The notes: a model not told the origin generated them from the letters alone. DNA of 64,000 nt from an uncultured Alistipes sp. (GCA_944321955.1 CALUNG010000007.1:1-64000), one strand, 5' to 3'. Shown: positions 26,335-35,014, numbered from the stretch's first letter. Translations and numbers: made by a program.

Positions 26335-27274
26335 AGATCAGCCACCACATGTAGCCGGCATATATGGCCAGGAAGGCGACGCCTTCGATGCGGTTTATGG
26401 CACGTCCGCGGAACGTGAAGGCGAAGATGAACGGCAGTATCGCGCTGAGCAGAACCATCAGTATGTCGACAATGTCGATGTCGCCCAATGTCAGCGGTCG
26501 TATAACGGAGCAGCTTCCGAGAATGAACAGTATGTTGAAGATGTTCGACCCGAGGACGTTGCCGAGTGCCATTCCCTTCTGTCCCTTGATGATCGAAACG
26601 ACGCTCGAGGCGAGTTCGGGCAGCGACGTGCCTCCGGCCACCAGCGTGATGGCTATCATTGCCTCGCTTATGCCCATGCGGCGGGCGAATTCCGAAGCTC
26701 CGTCGACAAAGAGACGGCTTCCGACGACCAGCGCTGCCAGACCTCCTATGATGGCTATCGACGCCTTCCACATGTTCATGCGCGGCTCGACGTTGCCGGC
26801 GGGATTGTCCTGCTTGGAGGTGCGTATCGTATATATCATGAGCGCTATGTAGCATAGGAACATGATGGCGCCCTCGATACGTCCTATGCGGTCCACGTCG
26901 CCGGTTCCCAGCAGCGTATCCGACGTGAAGGCGAAGAGAATGAACGACGCCAGAAACGTGAGCGGAATGTCGAAGCGCACGTTGTTCTTTGTCAGTGGCA
27001 GCGGGGATATCACCGCGCAAAGACCCAGAATCAGAAATACATTGAAGATGTTCGAGCCGACGACATTGCCTATTGCCATGTCGCTGCTGCCGCGTATTGC
27101 GGCCGACGAACTGACGACGAATTCGGGCATCGACGTGCCCACTGCCACGATCGTAAGGCCGATGACGAACTCCGAAACATGGAACTTCTCGGCTACGGCG
27201 GCGGCTCCTTCGGTCAGGTAGTTGGCGCCTGCGAGTACCAGCGCCAGACCTACGATGATGAGTACTATATCCAT
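26324..27274 (-). CDS. Calcium/sodium antiporter (CaCA family, YrbG-like)
   Basis: A 316-residue inner-membrane exchanger with two inverted halves. Each carries an alpha-repeat: EFVIGLTIVAVGTSMPEFVV with GNVVGSNIFNVFLILG, and EAMIAITLVAGGTSLPELAS with GNVLGSNIFNILFILG. The acidic residues in GTS-PE and the GSN motifs form the cation site of the family. Length is typical for YrbG. It follows the DUF2156-GNAT gene by 9 bp, so they are probably co-transcribed; its end overlaps the convergent SulP gene by 11 bp and no terminator hairpin was seen between them. Confidence 0.94.
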   Translation of the reverse strand: MDIVLIIVGLALVLAGANYLTEGAAAVAEKFHVSEFVIGLTIVAVGTSMPEFVVSSSAAIRGSSDMAIGNVVGSNIFNVFLILGLCAVISPLPLTKNNVRFDIPLTFLASFILFAFTSDTLLGTGDVDRIGRIEGAIMFLCYIALMIYTIRTSKQDNPAGNVEPRMNMWKASIAIIGGLAALVVGSRLFVDGASEFARRMGISEAMIAITLVAGGTSLPELASSVVSIIKGQKGMALGNVLGSNIFNILFILGSCSVIRPLTLGDIDIVDILMVLLSAILPFIFAFTFRGRAINRIEGVAFLAIYAGYMWWLISKQ

Positions 27275-27283
27275 TGCTGTGTG

Positions 27284-28696
27284 TTATTTGTTGTCTTGCG
27301 GTACGGCCGTGAATTCGGCCTTTGAAAGATGCAGCGGCTCCTCGTTGCGCAATGCCGTAGGGTGGAACTCGAGCGACATTATTACGTCCCGCTCGGGATC
27401 GCCCGTCCCGAAATCGAAATCGGTGTCGAACGTGACGTGCTGTCCGCTCTTCTCGAATCCGAAATGACGGTAGAAACGTTCGGCTGCCTCGTCGCTCGGA
27501 ATCAGTACGGCGGCATCGCTGTTGTGCCGTATCTTTGCGAGAGCTTCGTTCATCAGCTGCGTTGCATATCCGCGGCAGCGATACTCCGCGGCGGTGGCTA
27601 CGGCGTAAATGTAGGCTATGCGTATACCCGTTTCGCTGCGGAAATGCACCACATGCAGCATCGATACCGTACGCTCGCCATCCTTCACGGTGAAGGTGTT
27701 GGCGTGCGTGTGGTAGTTTATCAGGAACTTGTCGATGAACGCGCCGTCATCGCCGAAGACATCCTGCCACAACTGTTTGATGCTCAGCTTGTCCTTGTCG
27801 AGAACCACGGCCGTGGTCTTGTTCCCGAGCATGGCGGGGTGGTATGACAGCTTCGACTGACGCAATCCCTCGATACCCATGTCCTCTTCGCGGTTGATAT
27901 ATCGGAATTGATCTGGTATGTGGCGGGCGAAAAGCATGTTTATGACTGCAAATACACCATCGTACGACGTGTCGGCCTTCTCCATGTGTGTATCGAAGGT
28001 CTCGCCGTTGATTGGTGAACCGTATGTGAATGCGACGAGCCGGTCGCCGATGTACAGGGCTCCGCCAAGTAGGCCGAGAGCGTCGAAGTGGTCGAATCCT
28101 CGCAGCATTGCGTGCTGTTCGGCCGTGATCGACTGTCGGTTTTCGGTATGCGACTTGCGCCATTCGGCCTCAAGTCGCATGCACTCATCCTTGTGAGCGG
28201 CGGTTAACGGCTCGTAACGGTATTCGTATTCGTTCGTAAAGCGGTTGACATGGTTGCGCTTGGGCTGGTATTTGCGTCCCGTAAGGTTGCGCAGATCGTC
28301 GGCATTGTAGATGTAGTCGGCGAAGTTGCGGTTGTCGGCGTATGCGAACTTGTCGGGAAAGGCACGGCGCAGCATCTCGGCAGCCTGATCGGTCAGACCG
28401 GCCAGACGCAACGGCTGTCCGGTCGATGTGGCATCCTCCTCGAGCAGCGGTACGATGCGTGTGAAGTCATCGTCGGCCTTGCTTCCAACTGGTTGCATGT
28501 ATGCAACCTTCGAACCTCCGTCTATGTGGAATCGCACCACCAGAAATCCCTCGACCTCGGCCCATGCGCTGCGGTAAACCTCCTGCCAGCAGAATATGTT
28601 GGCGAAGGACATGTCGCAGTTGCGGATGTCGCTATGCTGCATGTAGCGATCGAAAACCTCCTTGCTCGCAACCGTTATGCGGTTGAACTTGATCAT
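27284..28696 (-). CDS. DUF2156 protein fused to a GNAT acetyltransferase
   Basis: The 470-residue cytoplasmic protein has two parts. Residues about 1-300 match DUF2156, a GNAT-like fold related to the MprF lysyltransferase domain, with NFADYIYNADDLRNLTGRK, KRNHVNRF and GVFAVINMLFARHI. Residues about 315-460 form a classical GNAT domain with the acetyl-CoA loop region YIYAVATAAEYRCRGYATQL and the C-terminal RFYRHFGFEKSG. Substrates are unknown. The gene precedes the Na+/Ca2+ exchanger with a 9-bp gap. No TAnnTTTG promoter is evident in the 138 bp upstream, which holds the nadC terminator. Confidence 0.88.
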   Translation of the reverse strand: MIKFNRITVASKEVFDRYMQHSDIRNCDMSFANIFCWQEVYRSAWAEVEGFLVVRFHIDGGSKVAYMQPVGSKADDDFTRIVPLLEEDATSTGQPLRLAGLTDQAAEMLRRAFPDKFAYADNRNFADYIYNADDLRNLTGRKYQPKRNHVNRFTNEYEYRYEPLTAAHKDECMRLEAEWRKSHTENRQSITAEQHAMLRGFDHFDALGLLGGALYIGDRLVAFTYGSPINGETFDTHMEKADTSYDGVFAVINMLFARHIPDQFRYINREEDMGIEGLRQSKLSYHPAMLGNKTTAVVLDKDKLSIKQLWQDVFGDDGAFIDKFLINYHTHANTFTVKDGERTVSMLHVVHFRSETGIRIAYIYAVATAAEYRCRGYATQLMNEALAKIRHNSDAAVLIPSDEAAERFYRHFGFEKSGQHVTFDTDFDFGTGDPERDVIMSLEFHPTALRNEEPLHLSKAEFTAVPQDNK

Positions 28697-28718
28697 GTCG
28701 TGAATGGTGTTTTTATGA

Positions 28719-28757
28719 AAAATCGCAGGGCTGCCGTTGTGGCCTCCTTGCGATTTT
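28719..28757 (-). terminator. Terminator after nadC
   Basis: A stem of AAAATCGCA (28719-28727) with TGCGATTTT (28749-28757) encloses a GC-rich loop that can pair further (GGG/CCTCC). It lies about 78 bp after the nadC stop, and the minus-strand 3' arm ends in TTTT. Confidence 0.7.
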
Positions 28758-28834
28758 CTCGGTTAAATATATGCGTATGCGAAGATGCGGCCGCACGATA
28801 TGGCGCTGCCGATCCTCACTCTTGCTATATACGG

Positions 28835-29695
28835 TTACTTGCATGCCTTGAGCGACATGTCGAGTGAACGTATCTGGTGCGTGAGTGCTCCGACCGATAT
28901 GAAGTCGACGCCGGTCTCGGCATATTCGCGCAGAGTGTCGAGGGTTATCCCGCCGCTCGACTCCGTCTCGCAGCGGCCGGCAACCTTCTCCACGGCCTTG
29001 CGTGTAGCCTCTGGCGTGAAGTTGTCGAACATGATACGGTCGGCTCCGCCCGAAGCGAATACCTCGTCGATATCCTCCAGCGAACGTACCTCGCATTCGA
29101 TTGGCAGGTTGCGTCCCGTCGCCTTGAGGTATTCGCGGGCCTTTGTCAGGGCGTTGCGTATGCCTCCGGCAAAGTCTATGTGATTGTCCTTGAGTAGGAT
29201 CATGTCGAAAAGGCCCATGCGGTGGTTTTCGCCGCCGCCCAGCTTGACGGCCATCTTGTCCAGCACGCGCATGCCGGGAGTGGTCTTGCGCGTGTCGAGC
29301 ACCTTCGTGTGCAATCCCTCGAGACGCTTGACGTAAACTGCGGTCTGTGTTGCCACACCGCTCATGCGCTGCATGATGTTCAGTACGATGCGCTCGGCCT
29401 GAAGCAGCGAACGCTCGCTGCCCGAGACGTAGAATGCCACGTCGCCTGGATTGACATGCGTTCCGTCTTCGAGCACCTGCTCGAACTTCATTGTCGGATC
29501 GAGACGTTCGAACACTATACTGGCGATCTCGATGCCGGCGATGATGCCCTCCTGCTTACAGAGCAGGCGCATGCGTCCGTGCTTGTCGGCCGCTATGCAG
29601 CAGAGCGACGTATGGTCGCCGTCGCCGATGTCCTCCTTGATGGCAAGCTCGATGAGCTCGTCGACGAAAGGTCTGTATTCGGGTTTCATCTTCAT
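28835..29695 (-). CDS. nadC: Nicotinate-nucleotide pyrophosphorylase, carboxylating (NadC)
   Basis: The 286-residue enzyme converts quinolinate and PRPP to nicotinate mononucleotide in de novo NAD synthesis. Family features are EDIGDGDHTS, NIMQRMSGVATQT (about 105-117), DTRKTTPGMRVLDKMAVKLGG with the PRPP- and quinolinate-binding Arg/Lys, HRMGLFDMILLKDNH, and ECEVRSLED. The C-terminal SGGITLDTLREYAETGVDFISVGALTH closes the barrel. The ATG at 29695 avoids overlap with the upstream gene; an ATG at 29716 is the longest option. nadA and nadB are not in this window, while nadE (last step) is at 40183. Confidence 0.95.
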   Translation of the reverse strand: MKMKPEYRPFVDELIELAIKEDIGDGDHTSLCCIAADKHGRMRLLCKQEGIIAGIEIASIVFERLDPTMKFEQVLEDGTHVNPGDVAFYVSGSERSLLQAERIVLNIMQRMSGVATQTAVYVKRLEGLHTKVLDTRKTTPGMRVLDKMAVKLGGGENHRMGLFDMILLKDNHIDFAGGIRNALTKAREYLKATGRNLPIECEVRSLEDIDEVFASGGADRIMFDNFTPEATRKAVEKVAGRCETESSGGITLDTLREYAETGVDFISVGALTHQIRSLDMSLKACK

Positions 29696-29702
29696 ACGCG
29701 TT

Positions 29703-30137
29703 TTAGAGGCTTCCACGGTATCTCACGTCGTATCCCATGCACTTGAAACGTACGTTGAGCGCCTGTTCGTCGGTATCGCAGTGGAAATCCGTAAGCGCAT
29801 ATTGCGTCATGTTCTGGCCGTTGAATGTGGGTATGACCTCGGCGGCGTCGAACTTGAAGTACATGTCTGCAAAATCGGGCGCGTATTGATTCTCAATGTT
29901 GTTGACTTCCATGTCGAGATACGGCATGTTTTCGATGAACCTGGTCTGGTCCATATAAAGGGTGTAAGTGCCGTCATTCTGTTTGCTCAGACGCCACTTG
30001 ACGTTGCTCTCTTCGTAAGCGATGCTGTTTCCGTCGTAGACGATCAATACGTCTATCGTGGGGAGAAGATTCGGCTCCTTGTCGCTGCACGACACCATGG
30101 CGAGTGCGGCGAGGCAGATGAACAGTAATTTTTTCAT
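29703..30137 (-). CDS. Small lipoprotein, function unknown
   Basis: The 144-residue product has a lipoprotein signal peptide (MKKLLFICLAALAMVSC, Cys17). The SDKEP that follows resembles the Bacteroidetes surface-export signal. The mature part is beta-rich (WRLSKQNDGTYTLYMDQTRF, MTQYALTDFHC, LNVRFKCMGYDV) and may be calycin-like, but no family is certain. It begins 27 bp after the TonB receptor stop and ends 7 bp before nadC, so it is probably in a TBDR-lipoprotein-nadC transcript. A partner role with the receptor is plausible but unproven. Confidence 0.75.
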   Translation of the reverse strand: MKKLLFICLAALAMVSCSDKEPNLLPTIDVLIVYDGNSIAYEESNVKWRLSKQNDGTYTLYMDQTRFIENMPYLDMEVNNIENQYAPDFADMYFKFDAAEVIPTFNGQNMTQYALTDFHCDTDEQALNVRFKCMGYDVRYRGSL

Positions 30138-30164
30138 ATCAAACAATCAATCTTTTGTTTCGTT

Positions 30165-32393
30165 TCACAAGTTAACGCTCAAAGTCACTCCGAAAGTACG
30201 TGGACGTCCCCTTTGCAGGAAGGGATGCGATATCGACTCGAAGTGGAAGACGTCGTAACGCGTTCCGGTGAGGTTGCGTCCCCATACCTCTACTTTCCAG
30301 TGCCGCTGCACGAAAGATACCGAGCAGTCGAGCAGCGAGTAGAATGGTTGCCACAGCGAGTTGTCTTCGTTCCAGTATATTCGCCCGAGCCCCTTGTATC
30401 CGACGTTGAAGCCGATGCGTTCGAGCCAGCGGGCGCCGATCTCCACGTAGTAGGAGGCGCGTGCCGATACCGTATGCTGCGGGGCATACGGGACGATACG
30501 TCCGGCGTAGTCGTTGCGTCCGCTCGTGAACTCGAGGAAACGGGCGTTCGTGTAACCGTAGGACAAAGATAATTCGAAATTTTCAAACGGTAAAATACGT
30601 GACGAGATTTCGGCTCCGAAACTGCGTGAACGGCCGGCATTGGTCATCATGCGTCCCGTGGTCTGGCCCTCCGGGAAGACGGTCAGCTGCTGGTCGCGGC
30701 AGTCGATGTAGAAGAGGGCGGCATCGGCCGCAAAGCGTCCGTCGGAGCTTGCGGCATGTGCCCCGATCTCGAAATTCCAGCTGTGCTCGGGCTTGTACGC
30801 CACGACCTTGTCTATATCGAAGTCCCGGCTCCAGTAGACGCCCATCTGCGCCATGAGCAGCGACTGCAGCACTTCGGAGAACATCTGTGTATTGAATCCT
30901 CCGGCCTTGTAGCCGCGTGATATGGAAGCGTAGACCGAGTTGCGGGCATCGATGCGGAACGTGGCCGTCAGTTTGGGCAGCACCTCGAAGAACGACTTGC
31001 GAAGCAGCCCGTTGTGCTCGAACGGCTCGATGGCGGTAGTTCCGAACGTGCCCTGCGCGTCGCTCATGCAGTCGTAACGCAGGCGGTCGTGTTCGAAGTC
31101 GAAACGTATGCCGGCCGTCAGTTCGAATTTGCCCAGCAGAACCGTCGATTCGTGGTATGCCGCCACTCCGAACGACGGCATGGTGAAGCGCGAATCGAAG
31201 AGCAGCTCGTCCGACGTGAATGTCGGCGTCGGCATGCCGTCGGGAATATTGCCGATGATCAGCCGCTCGATACCGGTTTGCTTGAACCTTACGGGTGCGT
31301 GCATCTTGCCGTGCCTGTAGAAGGCGAAGAGTCCGGCCAGCCAGCGGTAACGGCCCGTACTCCGTGATTTGAATACGAGGTCTTCCGTTACGGAGTGTTC
31401 GCGACGCTTCTGCTGCAGGGTGAAGTACGACAGCGGCATGAAGTCCTGGTCGAGTATCATCTCGTCGTCGAGATACTGGTAGCTGGTGATGCTTGCCACG
31501 GTGAAGCGTTCGGCGTCGTGCCTTACGGTGATGCCGTCGCTGAGGGTCGTACGGCTGTATCCGCACGGGTCGTTGTAGCGTATCTCGCCGTTGGCTATGA
31601 CACTCTCTCCGTTCTCGACGATATCTTCGCCGGCGTATGCATACGGGTAGCCTCCCTGACGTGTTATGGAGAATGCCAGTGTGTTGTCGATGCGCGTATC
31701 GCGCAGGTCACGCCACTGCAGCTTGAATCGGCCGCCTCCCATGCGCTCCCAGTCGCATGCGGAGTCGTCGTAGAGGTTGCGGTAGAAACCGTCAGTCTGC
31801 GAGTAGTATGCCGCGACGCTTGTGCCGAAACGCTGCGTTGGTGTGTTGTATACCGATATGCGTGCCTTTACCGTATTGCCCGAACCGTATTCGGCCCCGA
31901 TGCGGATGCCCTCATAGGTAAATGGCGACAGAGTGTATACGTTTACCACGCCGCCCATTGTATTGCGTCCGTAGAGTGTCGACTGCGGTCCGCGAAGTAT
32001 CTCGATGCGTTCGACATCGGCCAGTTCGAAGTCGTATGCCTCCTTGTTCATTACGGGGACGTTGTCGATGTTCATGCCGATGACCGGCTGGTCGATGCGG
32101 GCTCCGAGACCGCGCACATAGACCGACGAGGTCATGCGCGACCCGTAGTCGGGTATGTAGAAGTTGGGAGCAACGAGCGAGGCCTCCTTCAGCGCCGTGA
32201 TGCCGTTGCGTTCGAGATCCGCCGCTGTCAGCAGGGTGGCCGTTACCGGCGCGTTGCGGCCTATGTTGCCCTGCTTTATGGCCGTGACGTTTACGTTATC
32301 GACCATGATGACGGTGTCGACGGCGTTTTTCAACTCTTCGGCAGCCAGCCGCAGAGGCAGGGCGAGCAGTATGGCAAGCAGTAATCTCTTCAT
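30165..32393 (-). CDS. TonB-dependent outer membrane receptor
   Basis: A 742-residue receptor with signal peptide MKRLLLAILLALPLRLAAEE. The plug domain (TAADLERNGITALKEASLVA, VYVRGLGARIDQPVIGMNID, DVERIEILRGPQSTLYGRNT, MGGVVNVYTLSPF) is followed by a large beta-barrel ending RTFGVTLSVNL. It lacks the N-terminal carboxypeptidase-like extension of SusC proteins and has no SusD partner, resembling siderophore or cofactor receptors. The ligand cannot be inferred. The frame opens at 32444, but the signal peptide starts at 32393, after a promoter-like element. Confidence 0.93.
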   Translation of the reverse strand: MKRLLLAILLALPLRLAAEELKNAVDTVIMVDNVNVTAIKQGNIGRNAPVTATLLTAADLERNGITALKEASLVAPNFYIPDYGSRMTSSVYVRGLGARIDQPVIGMNIDNVPVMNKEAYDFELADVERIEILRGPQSTLYGRNTMGGVVNVYTLSPFTYEGIRIGAEYGSGNTVKARISVYNTPTQRFGTSVAAYYSQTDGFYRNLYDDSACDWERMGGGRFKLQWRDLRDTRIDNTLAFSITRQGGYPYAYAGEDIVENGESVIANGEIRYNDPCGYSRTTLSDGITVRHDAERFTVASITSYQYLDDEMILDQDFMPLSYFTLQQKRREHSVTEDLVFKSRSTGRYRWLAGLFAFYRHGKMHAPVRFKQTGIERLIIGNIPDGMPTPTFTSDELLFDSRFTMPSFGVAAYHESTVLLGKFELTAGIRFDFEHDRLRYDCMSDAQGTFGTTAIEPFEHNGLLRKSFFEVLPKLTATFRIDARNSVYASISRGYKAGGFNTQMFSEVLQSLLMAQMGVYWSRDFDIDKVVAYKPEHSWNFEIGAHAASSDGRFAADAALFYIDCRDQQLTVFPEGQTTGRMMTNAGRSRSFGAEISSRILPFENFELSLSYGYTNARFLEFTSGRNDYAGRIVPYAPQHTVSARASYYVEIGARWLERIGFNVGYKGLGRIYWNEDNSLWQPFYSLLDCSVSFVQRHWKVEVWGRNLTGTRYDVFHFESISHPFLQRGRPRTFGVTLSVNL

Positions 32394-32406
32394 CTTTCCG
32401 ATGGTG

Positions 32407-32414
32407 CAAAGTAA
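32407..32414 (-). promoter_or_regulatory. Weak -7 element for the TonB receptor gene
   Basis: Minus-strand TTACTTTG differs from TAnnTTTG at one position and lies 13 bp before the ATG at 32393. Confidence 0.35.
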
Positions 32415-32487
32415 CACCATTTCCGCCGGTTGTGCAACCCTCATTTATGAGGATTGTCGCATGTAATGCGGGTTTGGCTTTGCATGT

Positions 32488-33090
32488 TCAGATTTCGTCG
32501 ATACCCACCAGCCCGTGGGTCACGGCGTAAATGGTAAGGCCCGATACGGAGCGTATGCCGAGTTTCTCGACCAGATTGCGGCGGTGCGATATGACGGTCG
32601 TGAGTCCGATGTTCAGACGATCGGCTATCTCCTTGTTGAGAAGCCCCCTGACCACGAGCCTGAGTACGTCGATCTCGCGTGCCGAGAGAGTCGGCCCGTC
32701 GTAACGGCATGCAGCGCTCCCTTCGTCGCAGGCCCCGTGATAACCGCCGTTGTGTGCCGCATGGTGAAGCCGCAATATCGATTTCACGAGCTCCTCTTCG
32801 CTGCAGTTGATGTTGAGATAGGAGACTCCGGCGGTAGGTTGTGGTGTCGACGCCGATTCCGCAAGCACTATCGTTCGGTGCCGGCGCTCCAGAAAGAAAC
32901 GGCTCTGCTCGATGAATATCTGCGACGAGACGAAGTGGTGGAAGAATTCGCCGCCGTCGGCCTCGAGTTCGGCAACCGACGTGAACGTGGCGACCTCGGC
33001 CATCGGAATGATACGTTCGAGTATCGACTTCAGGCCGATGTTCATCAGTGCGTTGCGGGTTATGACGGCTATTCTCGGGCGGTGTTCCAT
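32488..33090 (-). CDS. LuxR/NarL-type regulator with degenerate receiver
   Basis: The 200-residue protein has a receiver-like N-terminal domain (IAVITRNALMNIGLKSILER) and a clear LuxR helix-turn-helix (about 133-190: LSAREIDVLRLVVRGLLNKE, IADRLNIGLTTVISHRRNLV). The acidic pair normally near residue 10 is replaced by TRN. No Asp is found at the usual phospho-acceptor strand (HHFVSSQIF), so it probably is not controlled by phosphorylation. It begins 4 bp after the rlmH stop, in the GH2-rlmH operon. The target genes are unknown; the TonB receptor gene immediately downstream is a candidate. Confidence 0.85.
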   Translation of the reverse strand: MEHRPRIAVITRNALMNIGLKSILERIIPMAEVATFTSVAELEADGGEFFHHFVSSQIFIEQSRFFLERRHRTIVLAESASTPQPTAGVSYLNINCSEEELVKSILRLHHAAHNGGYHGACDEGSAACRYDGPTLSAREIDVLRLVVRGLLNKEIADRLNIGLTTVISHRRNLVEKLGIRSVSGLTIYAVTHGLVGIDEI

Positions 33091-33094
33091 CGTC

Positions 33095-33568
33095 TTATTC
33101 GTGGTGGTACGGGTCGTTGTTGAGGATGGCGAATGCGCGGTAGAGCTGTTCGGTAAATATGGCCCGGACGATCTGGTGCGAGAAGGTCATGCGCGACAGC
33201 GACAACTTGGCGTTGGCGCGGGCGTACACCGCCTCCGAAAATCCGTACGGGCCTCCGATGACTGTTACCAGACGGCGTATGCCGCTGTTCATGCGTTTCT
33301 GTATCCACTCGGCGAACTCGATCGAACGCATCTCGTCGCCGTGCTCGTCCAGCAGCACCACATAGTCTCCCTCGGTGATTTGACGCAGAATGGATTCGCC
33401 CTCGAGCGTGCACTGCTGTCTGGCGGTGAGCTTGCGCGTGTTGCGGACGTCGGGCAGCGTGGTGATCGAGAACTTGCAGTAAAAGTTTATGCGACGGGCA
33501 TACATGGCCACCAGCGAGGCGACCTCCTCCATGTCGGTCTTGCCGACGGCTATCAGCTCGATGTTCAT
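33095..33568 (-). CDS. rlmH: 23S rRNA (pseudouridine1915-N3)-methyltransferase RlmH
   Basis: The 157-residue SPOUT methyltransferase modifies pseudouridine 1915 in helix 69 of 23S rRNA using S-adenosylmethionine. Visible family motifs are the N-terminal IELIAVGKTD, VLLDEHGDEMRS (about 73-84), the knot FVTVIGGPYGF-like region (VTVIGGPYGFSEAVYARA), and the C-terminal LSRMTFSHQIVRAIFTEQLYRAFAI. Length is exact for the family. It sits 13 bp after the GH2-like gene and 4 bp before the LuxR-type gene, a dense operon. Confidence 0.96.
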   Translation of the reverse strand: MNIELIAVGKTDMEEVASLVAMYARRINFYCKFSITTLPDVRNTRKLTARQQCTLEGESILRQITEGDYVVLLDEHGDEMRSIEFAEWIQKRMNSGIRRLVTVIGGPYGFSEAVYARANAKLSLSRMTFSHQIVRAIFTEQLYRAFAILNNDPYHHE

Positions 33569-33581
33569 CGCGGGCAGCCTG

Positions 33582-34892
33582 TTACATGTCGGAGTTCCAC
33601 TCTCCGAACGAACTCTCGTAGATCACGGGACGACGCTTTTCGAGCGACTTGAGATGCTCGTATGCCTTGTACATGTTGTAGCCGTTGCCCGATTCGCCGC
33701 CGAGCATGAAGCCTATGACGCACGGGTGATTGTTCGATCGGAAATACATGGCATCGATGCGCTCGATATACTCTTCAAGCAGCGACGGGTCGTTCGACGG
33801 AGTGCCTCCGACCGTGCGGTCATCGGCCTTCTGCGGCGCGTTGATGTTGGCGCGGTCGATTACGTACATGCCTGCACGGTCGCACTCGTCGTAGAACCAT
33901 GCCGGTTGCGGAAAGTCGGGAAGGAGCGTGTTTACTCCCTGCTTTTTCATTGCGGCGATCTCCCGCGCTGCCGTGGCGCGGTCGGCCGGGGCGTTGTAGC
34001 GCTGGCGCACAATGTCTATCGGCTTGCCGAAACGTACGATGCGGCCATCCTTCAGTTCGCTGATGCCGAAACCGACGTTGAAGGGTATGTATTCGTAGAG
34101 CATGCCGTTGCGCTTGATGTAGAGCGTAACGGGGTAGAGCGGGGCATTGCCGTGGTTGCCGCCCCATTTGTTGGCATAGGCGCCGTATATGTCGGCCTTC
34201 ACGCGCAGCGTGTCGCGCGAGTGGCCGGCGAGCGTCATCTCGCGTACGCCGTAGTCGATGAGCTTGCCTTCGGGCGTGTAGATGTCGTAGCCGATGGCTA
34301 TGGTCTCGTCGTAGTTGAAGTCGTTGGCGGCGATAACCTCCATGCGGAATATGCCGTATTTTTCGGTCGAGTCGGGTGCGATCTCGGCCTTGAAGTCGTA
34401 TATGTGCAGTTTGCGCTGTGCGAACAGGCGGCTGCCGTCGAAACGGGTGCGTTGAGGCATGGGTATTCCCTGTTGCAGTTCGGCATGGCGGCTCGGGCGG
34501 AGTATGAGCGACAGCGTATTGGTCCCCTGCTGCAACCACGGCGATATCATGAAGTCGGCCGGCGTGCGGTCATCCTCGACCTCGGCCACGGTTTGCCCGT
34601 TTACCACGAGCGTGTAGGCCGATCCGACATTCTCAAGGTGGAGATATGTGTCGTAGTCGTTCCACGATGCCGGTATGTCGAACGTCTGGCCGTAGAGCTC
34701 GCCCGTTTCGACCGATCCCGCCGCTTCGGGTGCGATGGTCATGTAGCGTTGCGTCTTCGAACGGTCGCCGCTCTGGGCGTCGCGACGTGTGTCGAATGTT
34801 ACGAACTCCGTACGCCATGCACGCGGCGTTTGTGCTGCCGACGTGAATGCCGCCGTGCAGGCCATCAGTATGAGGATTGCGTATTTTTTCAT
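33582..34892 (-). CDS. Short GH2-like (beta-galactosidase-type) secreted protein, probably catalytically impaired
   Basis: The 436-residue product has a signal peptide (MKKYAILILMACTAAFTSAA). A jelly-roll sugar-binding region (about 60-160), an immunoglobulin-like middle and the start of a GH2 TIM barrel (AREIAAMKKQGVNTLLPDFP) follow. It stops shortly after the acid/base region FMLGGESGNG with RPVIYESSFGEWNSDM. In GH2 enzymes the acid/base Glu follows Asn (NESG), here replaced by Gly, and the nucleophile Glu lies further downstream, so it is missing. The next gene starts 13 bp later, with no barrel remnant in between. The start at 34892 is set by the promoter at 34936-34943. It could be a binding protein or a decayed enzyme. 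Confidence 0.85.
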   Translation of the reverse strand: MKKYAILILMACTAAFTSAAQTPRAWRTEFVTFDTRRDAQSGDRSKTQRYMTIAPEAAGSVETGELYGQTFDIPASWNDYDTYLHLENVGSAYTLVVNGQTVAEVEDDRTPADFMISPWLQQGTNTLSLILRPSRHAELQQGIPMPQRTRFDGSRLFAQRKLHIYDFKAEIAPDSTEKYGIFRMEVIAANDFNYDETIAIGYDIYTPEGKLIDYGVREMTLAGHSRDTLRVKADIYGAYANKWGGNHGNAPLYPVTLYIKRNGMLYEYIPFNVGFGISELKDGRIVRFGKPIDIVRQRYNAPADRATAAREIAAMKKQGVNTLLPDFPQPAWFYDECDRAGMYVIDRANINAPQKADDRTVGGTPSNDPSLLEEYIERIDAMYFRSNNHPCVIGFMLGGESGNGYNMYKAYEHLKSLEKRRPVIYESSFGEWNSDM

Positions 34893-34935
34893 CTCTATTG
34901 CGTGAAATGCCCCCAAAGGCGGGGCCGATGCATGG

Positions 34936-34943
34936 CAAAGGTA
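34936..34943 (-). promoter_or_regulatory. -7 promoter element for the GH2-rlmH-luxR operon
   Basis: Minus-strand TACCTTTG matches TAnnTTTG, 43 bp before the ATG at 34892. A minus-strand TTTG at 34966-34963, 19 bp upstream, serves as the -33 element. It overlaps the divergent asnS promoter. Confidence 0.7.
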
Positions 34944-34973
34944 CTTTTTTTTTGTCAAATCGCAAATTAATCC

Positions 34974-34981
34974 TACCTTTG
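34974..34981 (+). promoter_or_regulatory. -7 promoter element for asnS
   Basis: TACCTTTG matches TAnnTTTG with TTTG at 34951-34954, 19 bp upstream, and the asnS ATG 33 bp downstream. This is one of the best matches in the window. Confidence 0.75.
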
Positions 34982-35014
34982 TAAGTTGCAATTTCAAACT
35001 GAACGATTAAAAGT

